From positions 1,054,001-1,118,000 of the forward strand of contig NZ_CP072377.1 in assembly GCF_018128225.1 (NCBI RefSeq): 64,000 nt of DNA, given 5' to 3'. Positions 26,775 through 35,709 of this stretch are shown here, piece by piece; position 1 is the first letter of the stretch; each line of letters starts with the position of its first letter. Position numbers and translations under genes: made by a program. Below the pieces are notes generated by a model. That model ran no database searches. It saw nothing but the letters and a program-made list of their open reading frames with translations, and was not told the origin of the DNA. Origin of the DNA: Leptotrichia sp. oral taxon 218. GTDB taxonomy: Bacteria > Fusobacteriota > Fusobacteriia > Fusobacteriales > Leptotrichiaceae.

Positions 26775-27572
26775 TTATTTCTTTTTAATCCAATATCTAG
26801 CCACAATCCTAGATAACTTCACAATCTTTTTTATTCCTTTCAAATGTTTCGTTTCCAAAAAAAGACTTGCAGATAAGCTGCTCCAGCTGTCATTCCACCA
26901 ATGAATTCCATAAGTTTCAGGTTTTATGCAATCTTCTGTGTATTTTTCGTGATAACCGTATGGATAAAAATATTCTTTCGGAAAAATTATAATTTCTCCA
27001 TCTTTTAAAATATTTTCTCTTTTTTCGCTCAAATTATATTTTTTCTCAAAAACATAAGTAAAAATCTTTGGAATCGTCCAAATAGGCTTTTTCCAAATGT
27101 CAGCTTCGTAAAACTCCATTATTTCTTTTAAAATTTTATTATGTTTCGTTGTTCCAAAAATACCGACACTTATGTGTTTTTTGTCTTCGTAACCAATAAA
27201 AAATTCCATTTTTTTTGAAATTTTATCTTTTTGATTTTGAAAAAAAGAAATTTTTCCTTCCAAAATTGGTGTCAAATCTTTTATTATTTCCATATCTGTG
27301 TCCACATAAATTCCTGAATTCTCATACATAAAATGAACTCTCATATAATCTGAAACATACGCCCACAATTTTTTCTCATAACACTCACGAAAAAATCTGT
27401 TCTTTTTTAGATGTTTTTCCATATCAAAATTTTTCTCGTTAATCTCAATTATCTCAAAATCTGGCAAATTCTTTTTCCAAGATTCCAAGCATTTGTAAAA
27501 AATCTCTGGTTTTTTTGCATTTCCTATCCAGACATAATATATTTTTTTATCTATAATTTTTTTTTCTGACAT
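26775..27572 (-). CDS. GT32-type glycosyltransferase
   Basis: The 265 residues begin with IDKKIYYVWIGNAKKPEIF and contain YMYENSGIYVDTDMEI-like sequence with the DxD metal-binding motif (VDTDME) of sugar transferases of the OCH1/Gly_transf_sug type, then HWWNDSW near the end. It probably adds a sugar to the growing surface polysaccharide in the cytoplasm. It is the last gene of the operon that starts with manC. Donor and acceptor are unknown. Confidence 0.85.
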   Translation of the reverse strand: MSEKKIIDKKIYYVWIGNAKKPEIFYKCLESWKKNLPDFEIIEINEKNFDMEKHLKKNRFFRECYEKKLWAYVSDYMRVHFMYENSGIYVDTDMEIIKDLTPILEGKISFFQNQKDKISKKMEFFIGYEDKKHISVGIFGTTKHNKILKEIMEFYEADIWKKPIWTIPKIFTYVFEKKYNLSEKRENILKDGEIIIFPKEYFYPYGYHEKYTEDCIKPETYGIHWWNDSWSSLSASLFLETKHLKGIKKIVKLSRIVARYWIKKK

Positions 27573-27655
27573 TTTTTCTCCTATTTTTATTTTTAAATAA
27601 AATTATATTAAATTTTTAAATATTTTTATCAAAAATTTTATAATTTTTTTTATTT

Positions 27656-29062
27656 TTAAACTTTAATTCTCTCCAATTCCCTTTTTTTCTCAATTTGCTT
27701 ATACATGTAGTCAATACTTGTAACAATTGCATAAACTGCCACTAATAGTGCCATATTTTTTATTAATCCATCTCCAAAGAATGAACCTCTTGGAATGTAA
27801 AATAAATTTGGGATGAAATAATAGCTTGTAAGCAATAAAAATCTGTTTTTTACAACATATTTTTCATATTTTATGATTGCGATTCCCAATAAAATTGAGA
27901 TTATAATTAGCCAAATATATCCTAAATCGTACATTTCAGCGATATAGTTTGAACCTATTCCTTCTCCTTTTAAATACGCTGTGGGATCTAGCTCGTATGT
28001 CAATCTGTCGGCTAATGAATTTGTCATGTAAAGCGTGTCCATTGACTGTGGCTTAAATCCAAAAAGTCCTTGTAAAATGTAAGGATATGGACCTGCACCC
28101 ACAATTTTGCCTTTGAAATTGACTGTGTATCCTAAAACTAAGTAACTTACTCCTTGTGAGAATAAAAAGTTGCAGATTGAATTTATTAAGTCGAAACTGA
28201 ATATTTTTTTACTTCTGAATGAGACCAGAAATTGGGAAAAAATTACTGTAAAAGCCGTTAATTTTACCATTGTCTTTGGTTTTATCTTTATTCCATAAAC
28301 TTTTGCGTAATACCACATAACGAATAATAATTGCGTTAAGAAAATCGCTCTTGCTCCTTTGAATGAATCCAATAATTTTACCATTAAATAAAGTGCTGAA
28401 ACGAATAAAAATTTCTTTTTTTTAGGAATAGAAATTAAAAATATTAAAAATCCGATTGTCATTATTGTTCCGCTTCCTTTTGTAAAAACGGGATATTCAA
28501 CACTTTTTAAGATTCCTGTGTAATATGCTTCGTATCCAGCACTTAAAATTACTTTTAACTGAAGCAGCATCTTGTAAGCTAGAGCGGGTAATGAAATTAT
28601 AAATAAGAACATTCCTAAATTTTCAAAAATGGGATTTTTTTGAAGTGTTACGCTGCTTTTTAATTCATAGATTTCTTCATTCATAATTCCAATAAAAAAT
28701 CCTAGATGTGTAAATAGCAAAACTAACAAAAATATTGTTATAATTTCTATTCGGACATCGTAATAAAAGTAAAAATTGGCAAATTTTGTTGCCCAGCCAA
28801 ATTCACGGTAGTTTACAACATCTAAAAAAATTCTCGTAAAATTGAATAAAAATGTGGTGTACAAAAAAATCATATAGGAATTTAGCCAATCTAAATAAAC
28901 TTTTGCTGTTAAAAATACATAAATATAGACAAACATAAGCAAAACTTCTAAAAATTTCATATCTGACTTTATGTTTTCAAAATGTACTGCCACTTTTAAA
29001 AATAACACAAAAGCTATTACAAATATATGAAATATTAAAAATAACAGTTTATCTCTTTTCAT
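27656..29062 (-). CDS. wzy: Wzy-type polysaccharide polymerase
   Basis: 468 residues with at least ten hydrophobic segments (for example FLIFHIFVIAFVLFLKVAV and FLMVFVYIYVFLTA-like helices) and a large loop with SLADRLTYELDPTAYLKGEG. Pattern and context (flippase wzx, glycosyltransferases) indicate the O-antigen/capsule polymerase that joins repeat units on the outer face of the inner membrane. Polymerases are poorly conserved, so the call relies on topology and neighbours. ATG 29062 has AAAAGGAGAAAAATAAAAAA in front. Confidence 0.75.
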   Translation of the reverse strand: MKRDKLLFLIFHIFVIAFVLFLKVAVHFENIKSDMKFLEVLLMFVYIYVFLTAKVYLDWLNSYMIFLYTTFLFNFTRIFLDVVNYREFGWATKFANFYFYYDVRIEIITIFLLVLLFTHLGFFIGIMNEEIYELKSSVTLQKNPIFENLGMFLFIISLPALAYKMLLQLKVILSAGYEAYYTGILKSVEYPVFTKGSGTIMTIGFLIFLISIPKKKKFLFVSALYLMVKLLDSFKGARAIFLTQLLFVMWYYAKVYGIKIKPKTMVKLTAFTVIFSQFLVSFRSKKIFSFDLINSICNFLFSQGVSYLVLGYTVNFKGKIVGAGPYPYILQGLFGFKPQSMDTLYMTNSLADRLTYELDPTAYLKGEGIGSNYIAEMYDLGYIWLIIISILLGIAIIKYEKYVVKNRFLLLTSYYFIPNLFYIPRGSFFGDGLIKNMALLVAVYAIVTSIDYMYKQIEKKRELERIKV

Positions 29063-29187
29063 TTTTTTATTTTTCTCCTTTTTTTATTATTTTATTTTTA
29101 TTACTTTATAAAAATTTATAAAATTTAATATTTGACAAGATGGCTTGAACCTTTGCTGTTATTATAAATTTTAATAATTTTTCTTTT

Positions 29188-30066
29188 CTAAAAATTTTTT
29201 TTATCTTTCAGCCACATAATAAATCCTAAAAAACTTCCCAAAACAAAAAATAACTTGCTGTTGCACTCTTTAAAAGATTTTAAGTAGCTATAATTTGAAA
29301 ATCTGCAAAATTTATAATAAACTGCGTTATTTAAAAGCCTTTGCTTAAAAGATAATTTTTCAAAATTTATTTCGTTATGATAAAGCGCTTGTCCCTTTGG
29401 ATTTTTTAGCAGCAAATTATTATATTTTGCCGTTAATCCATCTTTTTGATAATCTTTGACTTCAATTTTTTCATTGACATAAAGCATTTTATAATTTCTG
29501 CAAATTCTGTTATAAACGACAGCTTCAGTTACAAATTTTTCGCCGTCAAATACAGGAAACGGAAATTTTTTTATAATTTTTGTAAAAAATATAAGCCCTT
29601 TATCTCCTGTTACGCCGTATTTGTTATAAACTTCAAACTGTGATGCGATTAATTCGTCTTTTGGAAAAGCGCTTCCTATAATTTTTCCGTCTGGATAAGT
29701 TGAAAGATAGCCCATTCCAGCTAAATTTTTGTTGTTTTCATATTTTTTTAAATATTTTAAAATAATTTCAAGCCCATAATTTTGGTATTTGTCGTCAGAA
29801 TCAAGACAGATAAACAATTCTCCTTGTGCTTTTTCCAGCGCAAAATTATACGCCCTCTGTTTTCCGCCATTTTCTTTAAAAAAATATTTTATATCGAGTT
29901 TTTTTTCTTTTAAAAAATCTTTTACAAGTTCATTTGTTCCATCATTTGAGCCATCGTCGACAATCAGCCATTCAAAATCTTTGAAAGTCTGATTTTGCAA
30001 TGAAACATATAATTTTTTTAGTAATTCTTTTCGGTTGTAAGTCGGTGTAAAAATTGTAAATTTCAT
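29188..30066 (-). CDS. GT2 family glycosyltransferase
   Basis: 292 residues with the GT-A fold start MKFTIFTPTYNRKELLKKLY, the nucleotide-binding WLIVDDGSNDGTNELV, and the DxD-like FICLDSDDKYQ. These are family 2 signatures; ENGGKQRAYNFALEKAQGE lies between them. A C-terminal hydrophobic stretch (LFFVLGSFLGFIMWL) could anchor it to the membrane. It probably transfers one sugar of the repeat unit. It starts 18 bases after the wzx stop. Confidence 0.88.
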   Translation of the reverse strand: MKFTIFTPTYNRKELLKKLYVSLQNQTFKDFEWLIVDDGSNDGTNELVKDFLKEKKLDIKYFFKENGGKQRAYNFALEKAQGELFICLDSDDKYQNYGLEIILKYLKKYENNKNLAGMGYLSTYPDGKIIGSAFPKDELIASQFEVYNKYGVTGDKGLIFFTKIIKKFPFPVFDGEKFVTEAVVYNRICRNYKMLYVNEKIEVKDYQKDGLTAKYNNLLLKNPKGQALYHNEINFEKLSFKQRLLNNAVYYKFCRFSNYSYLKSFKECNSKLFFVLGSFLGFIMWLKDKKNF

Positions 30067-30084
30067 AATTTTCTCCTATTTATT

Positions 30085-31533
30085 TCATCTTTTCAAAAAT
30101 TTTTTAAAAATATTTTTTATTTTTTCAGCAATTTCTTTATTAATAAGTATTTTTGCGATGATTCCCAAATAAACTATTTTTAATGAAAATTTCATCCATG
30201 AGACTTCGTGATTTGACAGATAAAAAATCGCTGGATTTAATAAAATTATCAAATAAAAAAACATTTTTTTGTAATTAAAAGAAATGTGATATTTTCTTTT
30301 TATAACAACCATTTCGGCAACTGCTCTCAATAAAAATGCCAAAATTGTTGTCCAAAGCGCAATAAATACCCCATAACTTTTAAAATTTGGAATCAAAATT
30401 AAATTTCCAATTAAATTAAAAGCCATCGCAAAAACTGAAAAATAGAAAATATACATGCTGTCTTCATGAAAATGGAAAAAATAATCCAGACAAACAAGCG
30501 CCTGTATCACAATTCCCGCAAGAACATACGGAATAAAGTCAATTGCAGCGGCATAACTTTTTGGAAAAATAAGTTTTATTGCTTCTGGCGCAAAAAGCTG
30601 CGCAATTACACATGCAAACGAAATTATTCCCAAAAATGTCTCAAGACTTTTTGTAATTTTGGGATTATTTCTATCAGTTTTCATTGCTTCATAAAACTCA
30701 GGAGTCCAGCTGTTTATAAACGATCCTGTTATTACTGAAAGCGCCCTTCCACCAGTAAATGCAAGACTGTAAGCTCCGACAATTGCAATTGGAATAAATT
30801 TTCCTAAAACAATTCTGTCACTGAAATTTACGATTTGGTCTGTCAATTCAATAAAAATTAATGGAAGTCCATTTCTTATCGAATAATCCATATATTTTTT
30901 CTTGAATTTAAAACTAAATTTTCCAAAATAATCTTTAAAAAAATAGACTAAAAGTAAAACTACAGCTGAAAAATTTGCAATTTGATTTCCAAGCGCCCCT
31001 AATTTCATATATTTTATAAAATATATCGCTAAGAAATAATTTGAAAAAAGTTTGATTAAACTTCCAAATGCCACTTTTCTATACATCTTTTTCATTCTAA
31101 AAAGCGTCATTGCAAGTGTATTTAAAGCGTTTACAAACCCTATTACAATCGTTAAAATAATCAGCGAATTGTAATCAATTTTGTTTAAATCAATTATATA
31201 TGAAAATAATTTTTTTGAAAATGGAGTTATTAAAAATAAAAAAACTAATAAGTTAAAAACTATTATGACAAAAAACGAAGAAAACAAAAAACTTCCAAAT
31301 TCTTTTGGATCATCTTTTAAATCCACATATTTTTTCATTTGCGCATTATAAATTCCAAGTCCCAAAAACACCGCAAAAAGCGTAGCAATTGGCTCTAACA
31401 TTCCGACAATTCCATATTCTTCAACGGTTAAAAGTCTTGTGATTATCGGCAAAAATACGAGTGAGCCCATTTTTGTGACAACATTTGAGAGCGTGTAGAC
31501 AAGCGTTCCCTTTAATAAACTTTTATTATCCAT
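30085..31533 (-). CDS. wzx: Wzx-type oligosaccharide flippase
   Basis: 482 residues with about 12-14 transmembrane helices, beginning DNKSLLKGTLVYTLSNVVTK and containing FLPIITRLLTVEEYGIVGML, typical of the polysaccharide MATE/Wzx family. It moves lipid-linked repeat units across the inner membrane. I start at ATG 31533, behind AAAGGAAATTG, not at the TTG one codon before. It lies between kdsD and a glycosyltransferase in the operon. Confidence 0.9.
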   Translation of the reverse strand: MDNKSLLKGTLVYTLSNVVTKMGSLVFLPIITRLLTVEEYGIVGMLEPIATLFAVFLGLGIYNAQMKKYVDLKDDPKEFGSFLFSSFFVIIVFNLLVFLFLITPFSKKLFSYIIDLNKIDYNSLIILTIVIGFVNALNTLAMTLFRMKKMYRKVAFGSLIKLFSNYFLAIYFIKYMKLGALGNQIANFSAVVLLLVYFFKDYFGKFSFKFKKKYMDYSIRNGLPLIFIELTDQIVNFSDRIVLGKFIPIAIVGAYSLAFTGGRALSVITGSFINSWTPEFYEAMKTDRNNPKITKSLETFLGIISFACVIAQLFAPEAIKLIFPKSYAAAIDFIPYVLAGIVIQALVCLDYFFHFHEDSMYIFYFSVFAMAFNLIGNLILIPNFKSYGVFIALWTTILAFLLRAVAEMVVIKRKYHISFNYKKMFFYLIILLNPAIFYLSNHEVSWMKFSLKIVYLGIIAKILINKEIAEKIKNIFKKFLKR

Positions 31534-31611
31534 CAATTTCCTTTCTCTTTCTCTATCTTTTCTATTTTTCTCTATCTTTTCTATTTTTTTATTTTTTCTA
31601 TTTTTTCTTTC

Positions 31612-32616
31612 CTATTTTAATCCAACCAAATCGTGTACTCTAATAATTCCAATAACTTTTCCATCTTCTGTAACTGGAAGCACTCCAATTTCATTTTTTC
31701 TATTTTCCATGAGTTTTAGCGCTTCTAGCGCCATCGCTTCTTTATTGATAAAAATCGGTGATTTTGTCATAATATCCTTTGCCTTGTAGCCAAAAAATTT
31801 TTCTTTGTGCTGCAATGCCCGTCGTATGTCCCCTTCTGTTATAATCCCTTCTAATTTGCCATTAATTTCCCCATTTTCCGAAATGCAGACAGCTCCCATC
31901 TTTTTCTTAGTCAAAGTCATAATAACAGTTTCTATCGGTTCATTTTCACCGATTACAGGTAATTCATCGCCAATGTGCATTAAATCTGACACATGTAACA
32001 AAAGTCTTTTTCCAAGACTTCCACCTGGATGATATTTTGCAAAATCATTTTTTGTGAAATTTCTAAGTTTCATAAGACTTGCTGCTATTGCATCTCCCAT
32101 GACAAGTGTTGCAGTTGTCGAACTTGTCGGCGCTTGACCAATCGGACACGCTTCCTTGTCAACTCCGATATTTACTACAACTTCAGAATGTTTTGCAAGT
32201 GCTGAACTTTTATTTCCAGTAAGGCTGACAATTTTTGCTCCAATTTTTTTTATCGGCTCCAGAATGCTCAAAACTTCATCTGAATTTCCACTATTTGAAA
32301 TCGCTATGACAATATCGCCGCAGCTTATCATTCCTAAATCGCCGTGAAGTGCTTCTGCTGAATTTACAAAAATAGCACTTGTTCCAGTTGAAGCCAAAGT
32401 TGCAGCTATTTTTTCTCCAATTATTCCAGATTTTCCAATCCCTGTAATTACAACTTTATTTTTCCCCAAATTAAAAATCATATTCACAAGTTTTTCAAAA
32501 TTTTCGTCAACTTTATTTCTAACTTTTTTTAATTCGTCTATTTCAATTTCAAAAACTTTTTTTCCTTCATCAATAACATTAATAACATCAATTTTATTTT
32601 TATTATTATTTTCCAT
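31612..32616 (-). CDS. kdsD: D-arabinose-5-phosphate isomerase (SIS + two CBS domains)
   Basis: The enzyme interconverts ribulose-5-phosphate and arabinose-5-phosphate for Kdo synthesis. The 334 residues have a sugar isomerase domain (GIGKSGIIGEKIAATLASTG, SAEALHGDLGMI, AISNSGNSDEVL, AGQAPTSSTT-like PIGQAPTSSTTATLVMGDA) at about 40-175 and two CBS domains (DLMHIGDELPVI; DIMTKSPIFINKE) to the end. KpsF/GutQ are paralogous alternatives. It lies 15 bases after manC, in a surface polysaccharide operon. Confidence 0.92.
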   Translation of the reverse strand: MENNNKNKIDVINVIDEGKKVFEIEIDELKKVRNKVDENFEKLVNMIFNLGKNKVVITGIGKSGIIGEKIAATLASTGTSAIFVNSAEALHGDLGMISCGDIVIAISNSGNSDEVLSILEPIKKIGAKIVSLTGNKSSALAKHSEVVVNIGVDKEACPIGQAPTSSTTATLVMGDAIAASLMKLRNFTKNDFAKYHPGGSLGKRLLLHVSDLMHIGDELPVIGENEPIETVIMTLTKKKMGAVCISENGEINGKLEGIITEGDIRRALQHKEKFFGYKAKDIMTKSPIFINKEAMALEALKLMENRKNEIGVLPVTEDGKVIGIIRVHDLVGLK

Positions 32617-32631
32617 CTCTCTTAAACTTCC

Positions 32632-33388
32632 TTAACTTTTATTTTTTTCAATTTTAGCCAATATCTTTTTAATTTCTTGACTTTTATCTTTATGGCAAAC
32701 TAAAAGTGCATCTTTTGTATTTACAATGACAATATCTTCCAGACCAATTGTCGCAATTATCTTATCATTTTCTTTATTAATGACAATATTCCCTTCAGAC
32801 TCAATCTCTTCAAATTTCTCAGATTTTACAACATTTCCGCTCTCGTCCTTTGGAAAAATATCACCCAGCGACTTAAAGCTGCCGACATCGTTCCAACCAA
32901 TATTTACAGGAATCACGCTCACCAATTTTGTATGTTCCATAACACCAAAATCAATCGAAATTTTCTCAAAATTTTCAAATTCATCTTTGACAAAACTGCT
33001 CAGCTTTTCTCCATAGAATTCTTGCAAGTCAACTTTTTCGAGCAATTTTTCAATATTCTCCAAAACAATCTTGTGCGAATCCATATGTTTTTTTATCTCG
33101 CTCAAAATAAACTCCGTCTTCCAGACAAACATTCCGCTATTCCACAAAAAATTCCCCTGCTCAATATATTTTTCCGCAAGTTCCTTATTCGGCTTTTCCC
33201 TAAATCTCTTAACTTTGTATATGCAAAGTCCATCTTTTTTCTCACAGCTTTTATTTTTTTTCACATATTCAATATACCCATATCCCGTTTCAGGATACGA
33301 AGGTCTTATCCCAAGCGTAATAATTCTGTCTTCCTTTGCCGCCTCAAATGCAAATTCAAGGCTTTTTAAAAATTCATCCTCCTTTTCA
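32632..33388 (-). CDS. manC: mannose-1-phosphate guanylyltransferase, 3' exon
   Basis: Second part of manC, interrupted by IStron A. Reading from the proposed 3' splice site, exon 2 begins with TGAAAAGGAG; joined to exon 1 it gives PSDHLI-EKEDEFLKSLEFA, then ITLGIRPSYPETGYGYIEYV, KYIEQGNFLWNSGMFVWK, FGVMEHT, VIPVNIGWNDVGSF and IATIGLEDIVIVNTKDALLV, the complete family signature series. Exons 35529-35168 and 33388-32632 total 1119 bases, an open frame of 372 residues; no phosphomannose isomerase domain is attached. A shorter internal start would be non-functional because the nucleotide site is in exon 1. The product is GDP-mannose for the polysaccharide. Confidence 0.9.
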
Positions 33389-33500
33389 CTGAACCTCTCA
33401 CGACTGAAGTCGCGAGGTTCTTGGGTAGTAGTTGCTTCTGTTAGCCAACTAAATTTACCAAGCTATCCCCATAGTTCCTACGGTTCATATATTTATATAT

Positions 33501-34604
33501 TTAAGCACTTTCTCTTAATATCCTTAGCCCTTCTTTTAGTATGTTTTTGGCTGCATTTATATCTCTATTATGTACAGCTCCACATACTGGACAAGTCCAT
33601 TCTCTTACACTTAAATCTTTTACTTCTTCATTCTTATATCCACAATAATTACACATTTGACTACTTGCAAAAAATTTATCCACTCTTACTACTGTTCTTC
33701 CATACCACTTCGCTTTATATTCCAGTATTCTACTAAATTCACTCCATGATACGTCTACAATATTTCTTGCTAATTTATGATTTCTTACCATATTTTTTAC
33801 TTGTAAGTCTTCCATACAGATAATGTCATATTTTCTTATCAGTTCTGTCGATAATTTCTGCAAAAAGTCTTTTCTTTGATTTGTTACTTTTTCATAACAT
33901 TTCGCTACTTTTATTCTAGCCTTATTTCTATTTGAACTGCCCTTTGGTTTTCGTGACAGTTTTCTTTGGCATAAAGCTAGTTTTTTCAAAGACTTCTGTA
34001 AATATTTTGGATTCTCTATTAAGGTTTCATCACTGGTAATCGCAAAGTTCTTTATACCTAAATCTATTCCAACATTTTTATTTGTGCTCTCTAACTTTTT
34101 TACTTCTACATCTGTACAACATAGAGATACATAATATTTTCCGCTAGGTGCTTGTGTTATTGTTGCATTTATTATTCTTCCTTGTGGCTTCATCTTATCT
34201 CTTATTTTTAGTTTTCCTAACTTAGGTACTTTTATCCATTTATCTAAAAACTCTATATTATTATTAGTATAACTAATTCTGTACGATTTTCTATTATCTT
34301 TCTTAGATTTAAACTTTGGATAGCCATTTCCGCTAAAAAAATTTTTATACGCTTTATCTAAATCTTTTAAAGAATTTTGTAAAGAAAATTTATCTACATC
34401 TTTTAGCCATTTTTTCTCTTGCTTTAAAACAGTCAATACTTTACAGCATTGATTATATGACATAGATTTTTTCTCTTTGTTATATAATTCCTGTTTTAAA
34501 ACTAAAAAATGGTTATAAACATATCTTACACAGCCAAAAGTACAATTTAACTTTTCTATTTGAGTTTTAGTTGGATAAAATCTGAACTTGTATGCTTTTT
34601 CCAT
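33501..34604 (-). CDS. tnpB: TnpB RNA-guided nuclease, IStron A copy
   Basis: 367 residues, intact. [19 protein letters not shown] is the usual N-terminus. RuvC-like motifs: [13 protein letters not shown] (Asp), [12 protein letters not shown] (Glu), [12 protein letters not shown] (Asp). The zinc finger is CNYCGYK ... [13 protein letters not shown] 34604 has a strong GGAGGTGA Shine-Dalgarno. TnpB uses an omega RNA from the element's 3' end to cut DNA next to the TTGAT motif, promoting retention of the element after transposition. A transposase must come from elsewhere. Confidence 0.95.
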   Translation of the reverse strand: MEKAYKFRFYPTKTQIEKLNCTFGCVRYVYNHFLVLKQELYNKEKKSMSYNQCCKVLTVLKQEKKWLKDVDKFSLQNSLKDLDKAYKNFFSGNGYPKFKSKKDNRKSYRISYTNNNIEFLDKWIKVPKLGKLKIRDKMKPQGRIINATITQAPSGKYYVSLCCTDVEVKKLESTNKNVGIDLGIKNFAITSDETLIENPKYLQKSLKKLALCQRKLSRKPKGSSNRNKARIKVAKCYEKVTNQRKDFLQKLSTELIRKYDIICMEDLQVKNMVRNHKLARNIVDVSWSEFSRILEYKAKWYGRTVVRVDKFFASSQMCNYCGYKNEEVKDLSVREWTCPVCGAVHNRDINAAKNILKEGLRILRESA

Positions 34605-34617
34605 TTGATTTCACCTC

Positions 34618-34664
34618 CATTTACTTATACATAAGTATACTATTTTTTATATTGTAAGTAAATG
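34618..34664 (-). promoter_or_regulatory. inverted repeat adjoining the tnpB Shine-Dalgarno (IStron A)
   Basis: CATTTACTTA (34618-34627) is a perfect inverted repeat of TAAGTAAATG (34655-34664). The inner end contains another short palindrome, ACTTATACATAAGT. The repeat touches the Shine-Dalgarno of tnpB and occurs in IStrons B and C with one change. It could form a hairpin that separates the ribozyme from tnpB or gates its translation; role is inferred. Confidence 0.45.
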
Positions 34665-34689
34665 AAAAAGTAAAATTTTTCTAAATATA

Positions 34690-35167
34690 TGAACCTAAAA
34701 ACTGACTTAGTCGTTTTAGAGGTTGTCGTTCACATAAGTTCGCTACCACCTATGCAGTTCTCTTATGAACTTCTTAATATTTCTATTAAGCACAGACTAT
34801 ATCTTATCCCACAGCTCTACCTGTTTGGGTCTACCCACTTCCACCAGCTTTGGTGTACTTCCCTCAGGAGGAATAGTCGTTGAACCTTACCTTTCGGTCT
34901 TGGCTGCTGATTGCCCATTATCTCAACACTTAGGGTTTAACCTTATGTCATCTAGTATATTTTTTCTGCTTTCGCAACGTTCACACTTGCATCTTATTTT
35001 AAGATGTTATGTTGTAGTTATACCAGCTTTAGGGGTTCCCAGCAATTCGAGTAGTATTGGATAGCTTTTTTTAAGTTGCTATCTCCACATACATATTTCT
35101 ATATATGCTGACTATACTTCTCGGTCTAACTCATTCCTTGCGTCACGAGTGTGCGACCGCATTTTTA
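34690..35167 (-). ncRNA. group I intron core of IStron A
   Basis: Read on the minus strand, the four conserved elements occur in the right order: P AATTGCTGGGAAC (35047-35035), Q AATCAGCAGCC (34912-34902), R GTTCAACGACTA (34885-34874), S AAGATATAGTCT (34805-34794). TGCTG of P pairs with CAGCA of Q (P4), and GACTA of R with TAGTC of S (P7). The candidate internal guide GTCAG (35112-35108) pairs with exon end TTGAT, forming a U-G pair at the splice site. The lower bound is approximate. Confidence 0.9.
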
Positions 35168-35529
35168 ATCAAATGATCAGACGGCAGAACTGCCATAATG
35201 CTATTTCCCGCAATTTTATCAATTATCTGCGCAGCATAACCGATACAAGCCGCAGTATCCCGTGCCATTGGCTCAAAAATAATATTTCTTACAGGTATTT
35301 GTGGTAACTCTTTTTTTACAATTTCCAAATAATTTATATTTGTCGAAATAAATATATTTTCATTCGGTATCAGCTTTAAAATTCTGTCAACCGTCTCTTT
35401 GATCATCGTCTTTTCCGACACCAAGTCCAAAAATTGCTTCGGCTTTTCGCTAGTCGACAGCGGCCAAAATCTCGTACCGCTTCCCCCTGCCATAATCAAG
35501 GCAACTCTATTAATTTTTTCTGTTTCCAT
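35168..35529 (-). CDS. manC: mannose-1-phosphate guanylyltransferase, 5' exon
   Basis: First part of manC. INRVALIMAGGSGTRFWPLS is the nucleotidyltransferase loop, EKPKQFLDL follows, and FEPMARDTAACIGYAAQ is the family motif. The exon ends in CAT-TTG-AT (H-L-I, with the last codon split) at the TTGAT target. Unspliced RNA would read a few intron codons (KNAVAHS) and stop. ATG 35529 is chosen; a TTG two codons upstream is closer to the AGGAG Shine-Dalgarno and is also possible. It is the first gene of the polysaccharide operon. Confidence 0.9.
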
Positions 35530-35571
35530 TTTCAATTTTTCTCCTAATTTTTTTGCTAAAATCGCACTTTA

Positions 35572-35580
35572 AGTATACCA
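35572..35580 (-). promoter_or_regulatory. extended -10 promoter of manC and the polysaccharide operon
   Basis: On the minus strand TGG (35580-35578) precedes TATACT (35577-35572), 43 bases before the manC start. The hexamer 17 bases further up (TGGAAT) is a poor -35, in keeping with an extended -10 promoter. Confidence 0.5.
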
Positions 35581-35638
35581 TAAATTGCCGAGTTATTCCA
35601 TCGTTTTTAAAAAATAAATTAACTTAAAAAAAATAAAA

Positions 35639-35677
35639 AATAACTCTATATAGATTTTTCAATCTACAAGAGTTATT
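35639..35677 (-). terminator. terminator of autotransporter gene A
   Basis: AATAACTCT (35639-35647) pairs with AGAGTTATT (35669-35677), with an inner stem TAGATT/AATCTA. On the minus strand T-rich sequence follows. It lies 33 bases after the stop at 35710. Confidence 0.8.
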
Positions 35678-35709
35678 TTTTTAAACTAAACTTTTAGCGA
35701 AAAAGTGTA

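Larger units (their letters stand above)
33389..35167 (-). mobile_element. IStron A (group I intron + tnpB) inside manC
   Basis: A 1779-base element on the minus strand. It starts TAAAAATGCGG directly after the target TTGAT and ends with a hairpin GAACCTC...GAGGTTC and the final CAG. Order: group I intron core (35167 to about 34690), tnpB (34604-33501), then a 112-base 3' segment probably containing the omega RNA scaffold. No tnpA is present. Both the TTGAT target and the composite layout are those known for IStrons such as CdISt1. Excision at these ends restores manC. Confidence 0.93.

Noticed and set aside
34689-35064. Plus-strand frames opposite the intron cores (also at 49220-49459 and 52442-52681).
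   Set aside because: They are antisense to the structured intron RNA, differ between otherwise identical copies, and have no ribosome-binding site or family similarity that I can see.
33389-35167. A group II intron or a plain IS605 element.
   Set aside because: No reverse transcriptase or GUGYG start is present, and the P, Q, R and S elements with correct pairing indicate group I; tnpA is absent.
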